A program made the translations under genes and the position numbers. A stretch of 64,000 nucleotides of DNA. It comes from Himantopus leucocephalus (Eukaryota; Chordata; Aves; Charadriiformes; Recurvirostridae). Positions 1-22,424 of this stretch are shown here, piece by piece. Positions within the stretch are counted from its first letter, which is position 1. Each line of letters starts with the position of its first letter. The DNA lies in NCBI GenBank assembly GCA_003993805.1, contig RSEF01000001.1, forward strand, positions 91,647,557-91,711,556, given 5' to 3'. The notes under the pieces are model-generated. The model was not told where the DNA came from, searched no databases, and was given only the letters and a program-made list of their open reading frames with translations.

Positions 1-9092
<9,092 letters not shown>

Positions 9093-11110
9093 CAGGAAAC
9101 CTTTCAGAGAGATGAAAAGGAGAATTTTATGAAGTCGTGAACTGCTGAACTTCAAGCTAGGAACACCTGTTCACAAGATTATTATATTAAATACTAGAAT
9201 GCTTACTCTGATGGAAAGTGGTAACCTGATCCTTCTTGCAGAGAGTACAGGGGGCTGGGATCCCACTGTGAATGTACAGTATACAGAACTGTAGCTTTTG
9301 TCAAACATATAGGAAAAATAAGCAACAGTCTTGAGTGTTCTGGCTAACTTTCGGATGGCAGAAGATACATATACAAATTGTACTACTTACTGTGAATTTC
9401 TGGTTCTTCCAAGCTTTGCATGTTAAAGATGATTAGGGCAGTTTTCTCACTATGAAAGACCACTACAGCACATTACTGTGATAGTATTACTGGACTTATA
9501 CTCAATATAAATGAATATATATATTGTATATGAGAAAAAAATGTCATTTCATAATAGGAATTTGTTTTGTGATTATTTAATTCTCATTATGCAGCTATGG
9601 AAAGATAATGATGTTACCTCTGGCACTACTCTAGGCAGTGATACATTCCATTAACTGTCCAAAGTGTAGCTTTGGTAAATATTCCATGCAAAGTGTAGAT
9701 AAGAGCTGGGCATTTACAGAGAGTTCAACAACTATCTTTTTGAATGTCCTCTGGAAAATGTGGACCGTTAGTTTTAAAATTCACCTTCACAACTGGATGT
9801 CTGTCAGAGCTTTAAAAAACATTAGCTTTTTATCCTTGAAAATATTCTGTGGTAAATTTTTATAGCTGGATTTTGCATGAGACCTTCTGAAATCAGACAC
9901 CTAGTATTTAAATGTAATGAATGCAAAGTCTCTGAAACGGTGGGTAATTCATGTTTCTTGGCCATGCCATATTTCAGTTCTTTGCAAGATTCTTAATACA
10001 AAATAATTTTCAAAAAAAAAAATAGGAATTAGTGTTTCCTTTTGGTGATGTTTTAGATAGGTTTTAAATTGCAAATACTATTCTCAAGAGTGCAGTGATT
10101 TGCAGGAACAAGCTAATGTCTTTAAAAAAATGTCTATGGCTTCTGATATTACTAAGATGTCTGTAGCTTCTCTTACTCTTCCTTCCTCTTACATCCCTTG
10201 TTTTACTTACAATATCGCCTGTGTATAGTTAAAATACTAACTGCTTATAATTCTTCATACATATGTATCAAGTCTTTTTACTATATGAATGTTGACCATT
10301 TAATCACATGTAACTCATCAAAAACTGCATCCTATCTACCTACCTGCCTATCTATGGTCCTATCTACCCATTTTCCAGTCTGTCTGGCATTAGGCACTAA
10401 ATCATGTTCTATCATGTATTGGATGAGATTGACTAGTTTTTTGCCTAAAAATCTTTTTAATTACCTGCAAATAAAGCATACTTGAAGATGTAGTTTTCTG
10501 GTATTTGTCAACTTTTCACTTTTTAGAAACCTATTTCTATTATTTTTCCCTTCACAAAAACTGCACAGTGCCTCCATTTTCTTATGGTCTAAAGATTCTG
10601 GTCTAGGGAGTGTATCACATGGTGTCTTTGTAGAATGAAATTAAACTGTAATTCAGCAGTAAAAGATAATGTTTGCAATGTAGTTCATCACTGTTGTTTT
10701 AAAGCACTTTTATTTTCTTGGAATGAAGGTGAACAACTTTCCTCACAAAATTAGTAGAATTTTCTCTGTCAAATATTGCTGTCATTTTCAAGGGATCAGT
10801 AGATCAGCTACTCCTTCAGTAATCACTTGGACCAGAAAACCTCTAGAAGCCTATTTCTACTAACACTTCTGTGATACTTGGACTTTAAGGTAAAGGATTG
10901 TACCAAATTTTTTCTCAGCCCCCTCCATGTATATAGATACTCAGGCAATGTTTTCATCTTTGCCAGTAATCACTGAGTTGACTATAAATGAAAAGACTCT
11001 TGCTTTGTTTCTCTAACTTACTCTTTGAGAGCACTTAAAACTATCCACTTATCTTGCCCACTTCATGAATCTTTAATATCTTTAATATTAAAAGAATAAT
11101 AAAGAAGGAA
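9093..11110 (+). other. PRMT8: Probable PRMT8 3' UTR and flank
   Basis: No coding sequence is seen after the PRMT8 stop. Candidate polyadenylation hexamers AATAAA occur at 10470-10475 and 11098-11103, with an ATTAAA near 9186. The true 3' end cannot be chosen from sequence alone, so the right edge is only an outer guess. Confidence 0.4.
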
Positions 11111-13400
11111 TAAAAACCCACTTTGTTTAAAAAAAAAAAAAAAGACAAGTCACCCAAAAACAAAAAAAAAGAGAATTCACAAGGGTTTGCCTGCCTTTAC
11201 TGAGCATGTGTCATTTTTGCCTGACAGAAAGCATTGGACAAGAAGCAGCAAAGAAAACGATAAGAACAGCTCATTAACCAGTTTGAGAGGTATTTTAAGC
11301 ACTGTTGTGTACTGCCCTTTCTGCCTCATCTTTCACCTAATGACAGTGAAATGTAGGTCTTCTTACTACAAGTGCCCTTTCACTTCGGTATCGCAAGATT
11401 AAGCCCTTGCTGATATTGTTAGTGGCACAGTTCTGGGGTGATGACCAGGATTCAGTCACATTCAGCCCCGGGAAACTGGCTGGTGCTTTTCTTAACATCA
11501 AAAGCATATCACATTTCTCTATCACAGAAAGAACTGAGAGTTCCTACTGCAGTGCTGAGTACCTTCAAATCACAGTGACCAAAAAGAAAATTTAGGCTCC
11601 CAAGGCCATTATAGGTATTACCTACCACTAAGGTTTTGAAAGCATCAATGAGTTCAGCATACATAGGATGGGTTAGGTCAGCATTAGTGAAACAGGCGTG
11701 CAAAGGTGGTGGGCTTTCCTCAGCTACCCAACAAGTCTGCGTAACTACCACAGAGTCTGAGCCTAATCTTCTCAAGGATTGAATAAAAGGGTCTATTGTG
11801 GCCTCCAGGGCTGAACCCAAGCCACTGATCTTCAAAGCATTGCATTAAAATACTAATGACAAAATGACCTTTGATGTATGAAACAGACATATGCTTAAAG
11901 CTGACAGTAAAAGAAGATCATGAGCTGAGGACAGAGCGTGAGAAAGAAACTGAAATACAGTATGTGCACAAAAGATTGTCCCTGATGAGTAACAAATACA
12001 GCACTGGAGAAAAGAGAAAGGACGCCAATTCTGCTTTGACTCTAATCTTAAAGCAAAACTATTAAAATTTTTCTCAGGGATTGTCTTGTCACTTGAAACA
12101 CAAAGGACCATCCAAAAAAGCTGGATACCGAGCATGCCTCTAAAAGGCACAGTGTGCAATTCACGCTTTGCAGTGCTTGCAGGATTAGGGAGGCAGTCCC
12201 TAATGTTATGAAGGCCACTCCGTGTTCTCAAGGTTCTCTACAGAACAGCATAGTATGACTCTATTCTCACATGCATTTTTTATTCCTAGCACCATCTAGC
12301 CCTTGCCAGATGTTATTAAAATTTCATGGGTTTAGTTTGGTTTCGTTTTGTTCAGTTTGGTTTGGTTTTTGCAGGGCTTCTTCTGGGGACCTTTCTATGT
12401 GCAGAATTGGGAGGGTTAGAGCCTTTTTACACTGTCTTAGATTTTTAATAGGCATTGAAAAGGTCCAGAGTATAGACAAGAATATTACCTGAGACAGCAC
12501 GTTTTTTACAACAGAGCTAGTTTGAAGAACCTTCTTGGAGATAATTTCTTACAGGATTTGTCTTAAATTTAACATTAATTCATAAATTCATTTACCACAT
12601 ACAAATTTAATTGTGATAATCAAGAGAAACTTCCTTCACTTAGAAGATAATTTTAGAAAGGACACATGGTATTCTATGTATGTAATGAAGAATAAATCCC
12701 AGCTTTAAGAAGATAATCTAACAGTCACTCTCCTTTACCTATAAAATACTTCCCACACATACTACTTACATAAAAAATACATATATATATTGTCATTTCG
12801 ACATCTTGTCAACATAACATTGTAAGCAGCCCAATTTGTATGGATTGAACTCAGTATAATACAGGACAATCTGTTTGTGTTGCATAATCAGTAAGTTAGA
12901 GTACTGTGCAGACTGGTAGATGTAATATGTTCTCTGTGACCAGAGTACACCGCAAGACTTTTTTTAATGAAAAAGTATAAATAAAACTTGGGAAAGAAAG
13001 ACTTACTTAACAAAAGCATGTCCCAGTGTCACTGCTACAATAGGCAACACAATATTATAATTACTTTCAAATTCCAGAGACCCATGAGCATTATAGAAAC
13101 GGGAAATGTTAAAAGGGTGCTTTCATTGGTGAGCATGCTTTTCTTTTGCAGGCAGGAGTAGCAGCAGAGAGGGGTGGTGAGGGAGGTAGAGCAGGAAGGC
13201 ACCAGAGTGATCTACCTCTTGTCAGTCTGCCAGTTCCCTTGTTCAGGTGGAGTCAGGGGCTCAGAACTCCTTTCTCAGCTGAATAAGAATAGATTAGTTT
13301 AGCCACAGCCAATGGATGAGGTGAGGGAGAAAAAAGAAGGTATTCAAAATTCAAAGGGGACAGCAAAACAGAGTAGCTGGAGTTATTCTGCTGTATAAAC
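11111..13400. other. Intergenic, nothing recognised
   Basis: Between the PRMT8 3' region and the first CR1 of the convergent gap. It has only short homopolymers, such as an A-run near 11129-11142, and a GTTT-rich patch near 12330-12370. Confidence 0.5.
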
Positions 13401-13830
13401 TCATAGAATCTTAGAATGCAATGGAAAAGACTTCTGCAAGTCTTTAGTCTAACTGCCTGCTCAGCGTGGGGCTAACTTCAGAGATAACTCATGTTGCCTG
13501 GGGCCTTGTCCAGACAGGTCCTGAACATTTCCAAGAACAGAGATTCCCCAGCCTCTCTGGGCAGCTGTTGCAATGTTGCGTTAATCTCACAAGAAAGCAT
13601 TTTATGTTCAACTGGAATGTCTCTTGTTATCACTTGGGACTGTGGGCTCTTGTTCTTTTACTATTTGCCCCTGAGAAGAGCCTGGCTCTGTTTTCAGTGT
13701 AACTCCCCACACACTTAGTTTCTACCTTAGTCCCCTCACAGTAGCTCCTCTCTTCCCTATACAACCCCTGATTGCATGCTAGCCTTTCGTATGAATTACA
13801 CCACCTGTTCACCTGTAATTCCTCCCACCT
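13401..13830 (-). mobile_element. CR1 LINE 3' fragment, old
   Basis: It begins with TCATAGAATCTTAGAAT, a decayed form of the CR1 3' tail repeat read on the opposite strand. Decayed CR1 3'-end sequence follows, including 'CCCCAGCCTCTCTGGGCAGC'. The tail on the left places the element on the minus strand. It is 5' truncated and non-coding. Confidence 0.75.
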
Positions 13831-16020
13831 TATTTCTAACAGAGGCTATTACATATATTGCTGCTGTTACACACTGCTTAATGAATGTATCTAAGTGTTT
13901 TCAAAGAATGTAGCTCCGAGGCTCACTAATTAAAGAGAACTTCAGGTTCTCTCAGCGTTTTGTGTTGGTGGCATGGCGGACACATTTTATGAGTCATTTT
14001 CAGGTTGGCATATGAGGTATAAGTTTATGCCAGTCTGTGCGCTTGCCTAGTTTGAACATACAACAAAGCCAGGTGATTTCTTTTTCATTAGGTATTAAGC
14101 ATTCATAGATTAGTTCCAACTGGAAAAGTGGGAGGTTTTTAGTCTTTTTTTTAAACATTTCCTTTCAACATTTCTCAGAGATCATCTCAGAGGTTAATCT
14201 CCAAAGCAGGGGGCAGGGGGAGGAAAACAAATCTTTTAGATCAGAACTTCCTAAAAATTAAGTATGACTTTACAGCACTTACATATATTTTTTAAAGGCA
14301 TCTAAAGGAACAAACCTAATGTTTCAGATCTGATATAACAGTATGTTTGTCTTCTAATAGCCTCACTGTAAAAGAAAAAAAACACATTACTTTAAATTCA
14401 TTTTTCAGATATTATTTTAGAGTAAAGAGGATGTGACTCATCAGCTAGAAATGCCCCAGAATATGGGTATTTCTGCACAGTATGTTGACTGAAGGTGAGC
14501 CAGGGCAGTAGTATGCCTACAGGGAACAATGTTTCCTGAAAATACCTGATGCTTCTGAGGATAGGGCAAAAAAAGACATACGCTATGCACAGCTGAGATG
14601 GAGAAAGAGGCAGATCACTGTTCACAGATGACTGCTAAAGCAGAGCACCCATCCTTTAGACAAAATTTATTCCAGGGTCCAGATACTGCTGAAGGGAAAG
14701 GAAAGGGCTTTTTATGATCTCAAAATTGTTACAATCTCTGCTGTTCTTTTCTGTCTTTCCAGTCTCTGCAGATACTGATACAATTTCCCTGACTCCTTTC
14801 CCTTTCCCTTTTCTTAGTATGTTTGATATTTTTCTCATTTTTCAGTGAAGATAGCATTTTTTGTGAAAGCTTGGAGAGAACTATGGTGTGACTGTGAAAC
14901 AGAAAGAAACCGTGTTAGCTTTGAAATGACAACTACAACCAAAAGTCAGTCTTACTTCCTCACAGAACATACAGGTTTGGGTTACAATCCAAGCCATTCC
15001 TCCAAGTCATCAAACACCGTCTTTTAGAAGCACAGCAGTCAGCAAAATCAAGCCTGAGCTGACCCCTGAACCCTCATGTGGGAAACAGAACATCCTCATT
15101 TGCAGTTCAGTTCTGTGCTTTCATGTTTAGCCATTTCCATTTACTCCAATGAACCATCAGCATTTCCAGTACAACACTGCTCTAGACCCAGAAATGGACC
15201 CCTGTGTTAAGATTACAACAGAATTTAATCACAAACCATACATGCTCTACCATTTCAATGAACAAATATGAAATGGCAGTCCAAAAAGGCATACGTAACT
15301 GATTGTAAACAGTAACTTGTAACGCTGATGAGTTAGCAGGAGTACTTTATCATCATAGTGGCAAATTTTTCACATTTATTGGCTTGACAAATCAACATAA
15401 TTAGCTAATAAGACCTGATTAAAGCAAAAACTATTTACTTCCATAATTGTCTGATTACTATTGCTATTATCACCACTGACAAAGCATCTCAGAAAATATA
15501 GCTATTTTGCTTGCTTTCCTATGGGATGAGTGTAGGCAGGCAAGAGTTGTGTGAAGCTGAAACAGCAGCATTTGTATATATTGAGTAGACGACAACAAAA
15601 CACATGATGACAACAAGTTTCGAGCTGTGAATTGAGGATGTGGAAGCGGCAGAATTAAAAAAACTGAAGGTATCCTTTATCAATAAAGATGTGGAGTTAA
15701 CTGAGAAAAGAACTTCTGAAAATATTCAGAAGACCGGGTAAATTGGTCGGATACGTTCCACTAACAATTGTAGCAGAGACATTAAAGCATAACATTTTCT
15801 GGGACAACTTTCCATTTGAGCTCTATTGCTAAATGATACCATTAAGTAGAAGTCCTGTTAAGCAGAAGGACATCTGGTCTCAATCTGGGCAAATGCCTAG
15901 ACCCTTCCAACCTAATGTTCATGGGTCCAAATGCAAAATTCACTTCATGTAATTGCCTGTGAGATTGAGGATAAATCTAGTCAGCATGGAGATCCTGTTA
16001 GTCCCATGGGGCTTTGAACA
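13831..16020. other. Intergenic, nothing recognised
   Basis: AT-rich unique sequence with no gene, RNA or repeat that I could identify. Confidence 0.5.
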
Positions 16021-16810
16021 TTATATAGAGTCAGAATTTCAGGAGCCAAAAAGTACCACTGTGATTTACCGGACCCTTGAGTACATCTGGTCCAATCCCA
16101 CAGTTGAAGCAGGACAAGCTGGAGCAGGTTTCCCAAGACCGTTTACAGTTGGTTTTGAATATTGCCAAGGATGGACACTCCACAACCTTTCTGGGAAAAC
16201 TATTCCAGTGATTGACCACTTCCACAGTAAAAGAGAGTATTTTCTTGTGTTCAGGTGGAATTTCATGTGTTTCAATTTGTGCCTGTAGCCTCTTGTTGTG
16301 TTACTGGGCACTCCTGAGAACAGTCTGGCTTCATGCCCCACCTCCATCAGGTGTTTACACACACTGACAAGATCTCTCTTGAGCTTTCACTTCTTTAGAC
16401 CCTCTGGGCCTAGTCCTTCAGCCAGTTTTCAAAGACCTTTTCCGTCCAACTATCTAACCTGTACTTTGTCATCTTGTCAATGAGGATGTTATGGGATGTT
16501 ATGTCAAAAGCCTTACTAAAGTTGAGGTAAACAACGTCCATGACTCTCCCCTCATCCACCTAGATAGCTATCTCATTGTAGAAACTATCAGGTTCATTAA
16601 CCACAATTTTCCTAATTCTATGCTGCCTATTCCTGATCACCATCTTGTCCTTCATGTGTCTGGAAATGGTTTCCAGGATTAGTTGCTCCATCACTTTCCT
16701 AGGAATTGTGGTAAGGCTTACTGCCATGTAGTTGTCTGGACCCTCCTTCTTGCCCTTTTGGAAGATAGGACTATTTGCTTTCTTGCAAATATCTTGCACT
16801 GTAGAGTGCT
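16021..16810 (-). mobile_element. CR1 LINE fragment with reverse-transcriptase remnant
   Basis: The minus-strand frame at 16560-16799 retains a CR1 reverse-transcriptase segment: SPIFQKGKKEGPDNYMAVSL, then KVMEQLILETISRHMKDK. The 3' end region lies to the left, near 16023-16300, with 'GTCCAATCCC'-type sequence. The copy carries stops and frameshifts and is inactive. Confidence 0.85.
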
Positions 16811-17136
16811 TTCATAGCACCCTTGGATGCTATGTTGCGGGTGTTGTAGCTGTCTTAGACTGTTAGGCTTTTATGTTGGTACACAAAGCAGACATGCAGC
16901 AAGGTTTGCTTGACTAAAAGATTATCTGTATTTTTCCATCTGTGCCACAGAGATGCTGGTTGTAAGGAAACCTTGGAGGTTTTTCGTCCAACATACTGCT
17001 CCAAGCAGAACTTTTTCCAAAGCTATGTCAAACCACTGTGGCTTTGCGTAAAACCTGTCCTGAAAGCTTCCAAGGATGGAGGTTTTATAAGCTATCAGCA
17101 GATCTAATAAAACACATTCACCTTCACGATAGACGA
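16811..17136. other. Spacer between CR1 and LTR
   Basis: Short AT-rich interval with nothing recognised. Confidence 0.4.
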
Positions 17137-17896
17137 TGTTGTCCCAAATCTGGGTTCTTCACACACTGTGCAAGCCAGTAACACACAGAGCAAAGGTATT
17201 TCCAAGTTTATTCCATCAATGCACAGTAATGGAGTGCTTGTCCCAAGACAGCAGCACGTGTTAGTTTCAATAATCTCCACTTTTACACATTGATTATTAC
17301 ATATTCAAACAATCAATACATATTCATTGTTATTCTCCTTAATGATTGGTCAAGATTTCTTCACTTCCCATGTAAATTAGCGTGCAGACTGTCTTCTTCT
17401 TCCATTGTTCTCTTTGAGTAGGTGATGCCATTTGGGTAGGTGGTCAATGAGTCGGTGGTCATGATCTCCCCCTGCTGGAATTACCTTTTACCTACTTCTC
17501 TGATCTTGGCAGTTCCAAGTGGTTTTCTCAGTTTGCTGACCAGGCCCACAGTTCATCACTCTCTTGACAGGAATATCTTACTTATCAACAAAGCTACATT
17601 GTCTGGTGGCGAGTTCCTTAATTGATTGTAGATAAATTATGTCTAGTTACTATTTCTCTGTTTTAATATTAGGTAAATAATTAAATAAGGTTGGGGCAGT
17701 ATAGAGGACTTTCCTTGGTTGCTTCAACTACATTTTACATTTCATTTTTCTAGTTAATATCAATTTTACAGCACCATGCCTTGCTTATTTAGCATTATAT
17801 TTTGAGACCTGCCGGCAGATAATTTTTAATCATTTGATAGATGTCTGTAATGCTGATTTTGTACGACTCCACTTTCTTCGTCAACGGCACCCTACA
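17137..17896 (-). mobile_element. Solo LTR of an avian endogenous retrovirus
   Basis: Read on the minus strand the element starts TGTAGGGTGCCGTTGACGAA and ends GGGACAACA, so it has TG...CA ends. An AATAAA signal (TTTATT on + at 17207-17212) sits about 70 bp before the 3' end, as expected for the R region. No retroviral coding sequence adjoins it. Flanking pentamers GACGA (17132-17136) and GAAGT (17897-17901) agree at 3 of 5 bases and may be a decayed target duplication. The resemblance to an avian LTR family is from memory; no family name is assigned. Confidence 0.75.
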
Positions 17897-20196
17897 GAAG
17901 TCTAAGTATACTATGTTTGCACAGCTACATCGTCTCCACAGCAGTGACAAAAAGATACTTTAGCTACTCTTCTACACAACCCTAGGAATCATGTCAATGA
18001 GGAACAAATACTAAACAAAATTTCCACAACTTAATCATCTGTGTATATGTTCTCCATTTGCCTGGATGTGAGTAGCACTCGTCTTCTGTACAGCATATCC
18101 TACATGGGGCACGGACATAAAAGCAAGAGCTTCAGACATCCTATCTGAGTGCAGTTAATTCCTTGCACAACCTCCCCTGGGGCTTTTAATGACATCAATG
18201 CATTTCAATGTAGAAGGCGACTTTACAGTGTGGTTACAAATAAAATGTCTATAGCACACATGTAGAAAGTTTCACTCATCATTCATTTGTCTTTCTCTGC
18301 TGACAGACATGCCATTTAATGCAAATCAGTTTCTCTGTTAGAATAAGACTTAAAGAAGTCCTGTCACTGAGAAGCTGCATTAGTGATTTATGCCTTATTT
18401 CAAAGGGATGAGCAACAGCCTTATTACAGCTTCATAATATAAATCCATACAATACAGAGTTGCTATGACAATTGATGAGCCTTAATAGTCTAGATTCAAA
18501 GGACCTAGATTCAAAGGATCAAAACTGCCTTGTAGTGCAGTACAGCGTAGTTCAGTCATTTGCCCCTGTAACAATGGGGAGCAAGGCCAGGCAGAAACAG
18601 AACAGTGCACTCACACAGGAACCACGTTGAGCTTTGCAGCTGAGCTATGCAATGGTAGTCCTGAGGTTTTTCAGCCCCTAGCAGTGGTATCCAAACTGGC
18701 ATTTGGCTGGAGCAATATTGAGCTCAGCATTGGCCCCCAAAGCCACCTGAGAAGCAAGCATTGTTTCACATCCAGTTCTATTTATCTGTATTTAAAAGAT
18801 GAAGTTACAAACAGATGAGACAGTTAAACACCTTGCTGCTACTGAAAATGGGTTGCCCGCCCCTCTAGACTTCTTTTCTTACAACTGTGATCTTAGCTGT
18901 GTTTTGCCACCTACACTAGCTCCAGTATTTGTCAGATTTTGCTGGGCTAGTTCAGCTCAGTAATGCAGAAGAAAACTGTCTGGGTTTTTTTGGTGGGTTT
19001 TTTGGTTGGGTTTGGTGGTTTTTTTTTGAGATTCTGCCAATGCAGTAAATTAAATTGGTTTACTGCAGAATTCTCATGTAAAAGGTAAAAACAGAGGAAT
19101 AATGACTCTGGCAGGGACAGTGAGTCGCAAACTCACCCTGTATTCTCCCCCCCTTAAAAAGATGGCACCTGAGCTTTAATAACAGCTATACACATACAGC
19201 AATATTCACATTCCTGATTCATATACTTGATTTGCTCTGCAAAGGCAAGATCTAAGTTTTGTGCTGCAGGAGCGCTGAATCCTGCAAAAAGGCAGACTGT
19301 GATTTTCCAAAGCTGATAATGTCATTGAGAAGACAGCAAAAAAAGATGAAGCTGGATACAGTGGCAAAAGACCTGGAAAAGACCTTTGTTATGTATGCTC
19401 AGAGCAGAAGAACACAAATCTCACAACACATGAGATAAAGATGGCACAAGGTAGAATGGGGAAACCCAGGGCACAACACAGTATGTCATAGAGGGATGAT
19501 AGCTTTGGCTGCTGCTGTTCCTTTTTGCAAGTCCAGCCAAAACCCTAGCTGAGTACATATTGCAAAGATGCAGATACACATGCAACACTAAATGTCATCA
19601 GCCACGCAGACAAGACAGAGACCACTGTCTTCACTGCTTGTCACCCACATACATACACACAAACAGCAGCTCAAGTAATAAGAGTACTTGAGTAATACTC
19701 AGCCACTCTATTTTAATGTCTCAGTTCCACTGGCTTCAAGCCTCCCTTCCTGTTCAGCCTATGAAAACCAGTCATTTCCAGTGAGAAAGGCCTTCTGAAT
19801 GTGGGTTCTTCTGGGAATGGGAAAAGACTTGCAATGATTGTTGTGCTCACGAGGAGCATGTTGCAGAAAGGGCACTGGAAGGAGACTGATGACTGCGGAA
19901 ACTGAACACAGTTTTTTCGTATAGCTGAACTTGTTTGAAACACTTTTCTCTTCAGTGTTTGAAAGGAGAGAAGCAATGCTTTTCTGATGAATCATACGAC
20001 CTTTAACTTCCAGTACATTTGGAAGGAATCAGTGTCACTAAATAGAATATTTCAGGTTAGTTGGTATGTACTTCCCTATATTAACTCAGTATTAAAGTAA
20101 CAGTAATGAACTTTTATTCTTGTCCTGTGAACAGGATTTTTTTTCCTTGCTATGTCTAATTTCATCATACAAAAATCAAATGTCTTTTACCAGTTT
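17897..20196. other. Intergenic, nothing recognised except a GT-rich patch
   Basis: No gene seen. A strand-biased G/T tract of GGGTTTTTTT and GGTTT blocks lies at about 18980-19030. Confidence 0.5.
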
Positions 20197-20480
20197 CATA
20201 GAATCATAAAATCATAGAATCATAGAATCGTTAAGGTTGGAAGGGACCTTTCAGATCATCTAGTCCAACCATTAACCTAACCTGACAAAACCACATCTAA
20301 ACCATATCCCCAAGTACCTTGTCTACCCTTTTTTTAAACACCTCCAGGGATGGCGAATCCACCACCTCCCTGGGCAGCCTATTCCAATGTTGAATAACCC
20401 TTTCAGTGAAAAATTTTTTTCTAATACCCAACCTAAACCTCGCCTGGCTTAACTTGAACCCATTACCTCTCATCCTACCA
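20197..20480 (-). mobile_element. CR1 LINE 3' fragment
   Basis: It starts with tandem CATAGAATCATAAAATCAT tail repeats, then GTTAAGGTTGGAAGGGACC and 'CATCTAGTCCAACC'. It ends in the part corresponding to the ORF2 C-terminus ('CATTACCTCTCATCCTACC'). This is a well-preserved 5'-truncated CR1 copy, sense on minus. Confidence 0.92.
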
Positions 20481-21642
20481 TATTAAAAGAACTTCAGTTG
20501 TTTGAAATGTAAACACGTCAAAGTCCCCATCTTTCAGGTTTTTTTTACAGGAGTGTATGCAATTGCTATTGCAATTTCTGCCATTTCAATAGTAAAAAGG
20601 ACCCATTATTTCAACAGCTGTGGATGAATTCAGGAAGTTGCTATGATGAGCTTTATGGGCATGCTTCTGCTTTCTAAAACAAGATTCCACTTGTGCAGAT
20701 GATGAACTGGATTTATTCAATAATGATCTCACATGGTAGAAAATTCTGCCAATATACAGATGTTGCAAACAAAAACAGTCTGATGGGGAATTTTACCTGA
20801 GTAAATTTACTACCAACCAACATAAATCTTTTAGCACTGGTTCAAGTACTGGGGAACGAAAAATAATGCAAATGATTAGACACACATAGCAATGAACTTT
20901 TTTGTCTCCTCTGCTCCTGAGTCTCAGCTTCCTCTATTTTCACTGTGAGGTACACTCTTTCTGTCAGAACGCATCCAGTGAACCAGCAGGCAGAACAGGA
21001 AGATGAGGCAGTGTGCATAACGGTTTCTGCCAGTCAGTGCTCAATGCTTCCTGTTGTCCTGGGCATAGGGATTCCAGTTGCCCTGTTCCTTAGCTGTCCC
21101 TGCTCCAGCATGGGAAGTGACCACTGGCTGCAATTCTTTCAGGAGCAAACTTTCTTCAACGTGGTCTATTCCTGACATGTTCCTTGTGTGTGGAGTATCC
21201 CCTTAATAGCTGCAGATTACTCCTTAAATATGTTACGTGGGGAGGTCCTGTACACTTCTCTGAGTAAGGTTTTTGTGTGCAACATTTTTTTTTTCTGCAG
21301 TTACTTGGCTTGCATCAGGGCAGGCCGGAACCAGTTTTGACTGGCACACAGTAGTTCATTATCTCCTCTCCACAGGTCACAATTGCAGCCCACTGCTACT
21401 TACAACCTATAACAGATGCTCGCTACAAAGGGCTAGGAGCATTGTATTATATCCATGCAAATGAGCTTTGTAGTCTGTGTGATACTCAAAGATCTGTCAG
21501 TATTGGGTACCTGACCAGGCCAAGAAGATTAATCTCTCACTTTCTCCTACAACTGACCATCCTCTCAAAGAGTTTACATGTGTGAGCACTGCTTGTGATT
21601 TACTGTGTACAGGGTTGCATCAGAAGAAACATTACAGAATCA
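20481..21642. other. Intergenic, nothing recognised
   Basis: AT-rich sequence between a CR1 and an LTR with no supported feature. Confidence 0.4.
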
Positions 21643-21647
21643 AGGAG

Positions 21648-22419
21648 TGTTGTGGTTTGGGCTAAGCTGACCAGTAAGACGAATGACAGATGCTCTCCCC
21701 AACCTCTCCCTTCAGGGTGAGAAGAATGAGAGAGAAAGAGACTTATGAGTTGAAAAGAAACTGAACTACTTTAATGAAATATTAATAATAAAAAATAAGA
21801 GAAAGATAATAATATTAATAAGAAAATAATGAAATATATACAATATATACGACCCGTATCAAGCTCCCAGGATGACAATCACGTCACCAACAGGCACTGG
21901 GAAAATCTCAGACTGGACTCAGTGACAGACGGGAGCTGAACTCAGGAACTAGAGCCAGGAATGCACAGGTCAGGATCAAAGGCAGACAAACAGACAGAGT
22001 CCTCCTCAGATGCCAGCCACTGAAGAAAGAGAAAGCTGACCCTTTGATCCCTCAGCTTTTATACTAAGCATGATGCAGATGGGATGGAATACCTTGTTGG
22101 TCAGTTTTGGGTCACCTGTCCTGTCCGCTCCTCCCCAGAGGTGCAACCCCTCTATGCTCTTCTGCTTCCGACCCTCCAAGTTGGTGCATCACAAAGTGAG
22201 CTGTCCTTGGGTGTTATAGCAGTAAGTATAAGCAGGAGTCTCTCTGCATACCATTCCTTGGTATTAACTACAGACATCAGGCTTTATTTCAGCTAGAAGC
22301 AAATACAGTCTGAAAAATATGCTGCTAATTTCAGAGAGTTCAGTTAGTTAGAAGAGACTTAACTGAAAAGTAAAATTACTGAACAGTAAATTGGTTCTGT
22401 TTTACCTCAAACCAGGACA
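21648..22419 (-). mobile_element. Solo LTR with exact 5-bp target duplication
   Basis: The 772-bp element starts TGTTGTGGTTTGGG and ends CTCAAACCAGGACA on +. AGGAG is repeated exactly at 21643-21647 and 22420-22424. Read on minus it begins TGTCCTGGTTTGAGG, has a TATA box (AGTATAAAAGCTG, rc of about 22055-22067) and an ATTAAA signal, and ends AAACCACAACA. TG...CA ends plus a 5-bp duplication fit an ERVL-type element. No internal retroviral genes are present, so it is a solo LTR left by recombination. Confidence 0.92.
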
Positions 22420-22424
22420 AGGAG

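Noticed and set aside
10325..10375. CTATCTACC-type repeats near 10.3 kb, checked as a repeat array
   Set aside because: Only a few imperfect short units in the PRMT8 3' region. There is no regular unit or spacer structure, and no CRISPR array exists in this vertebrate sequence.
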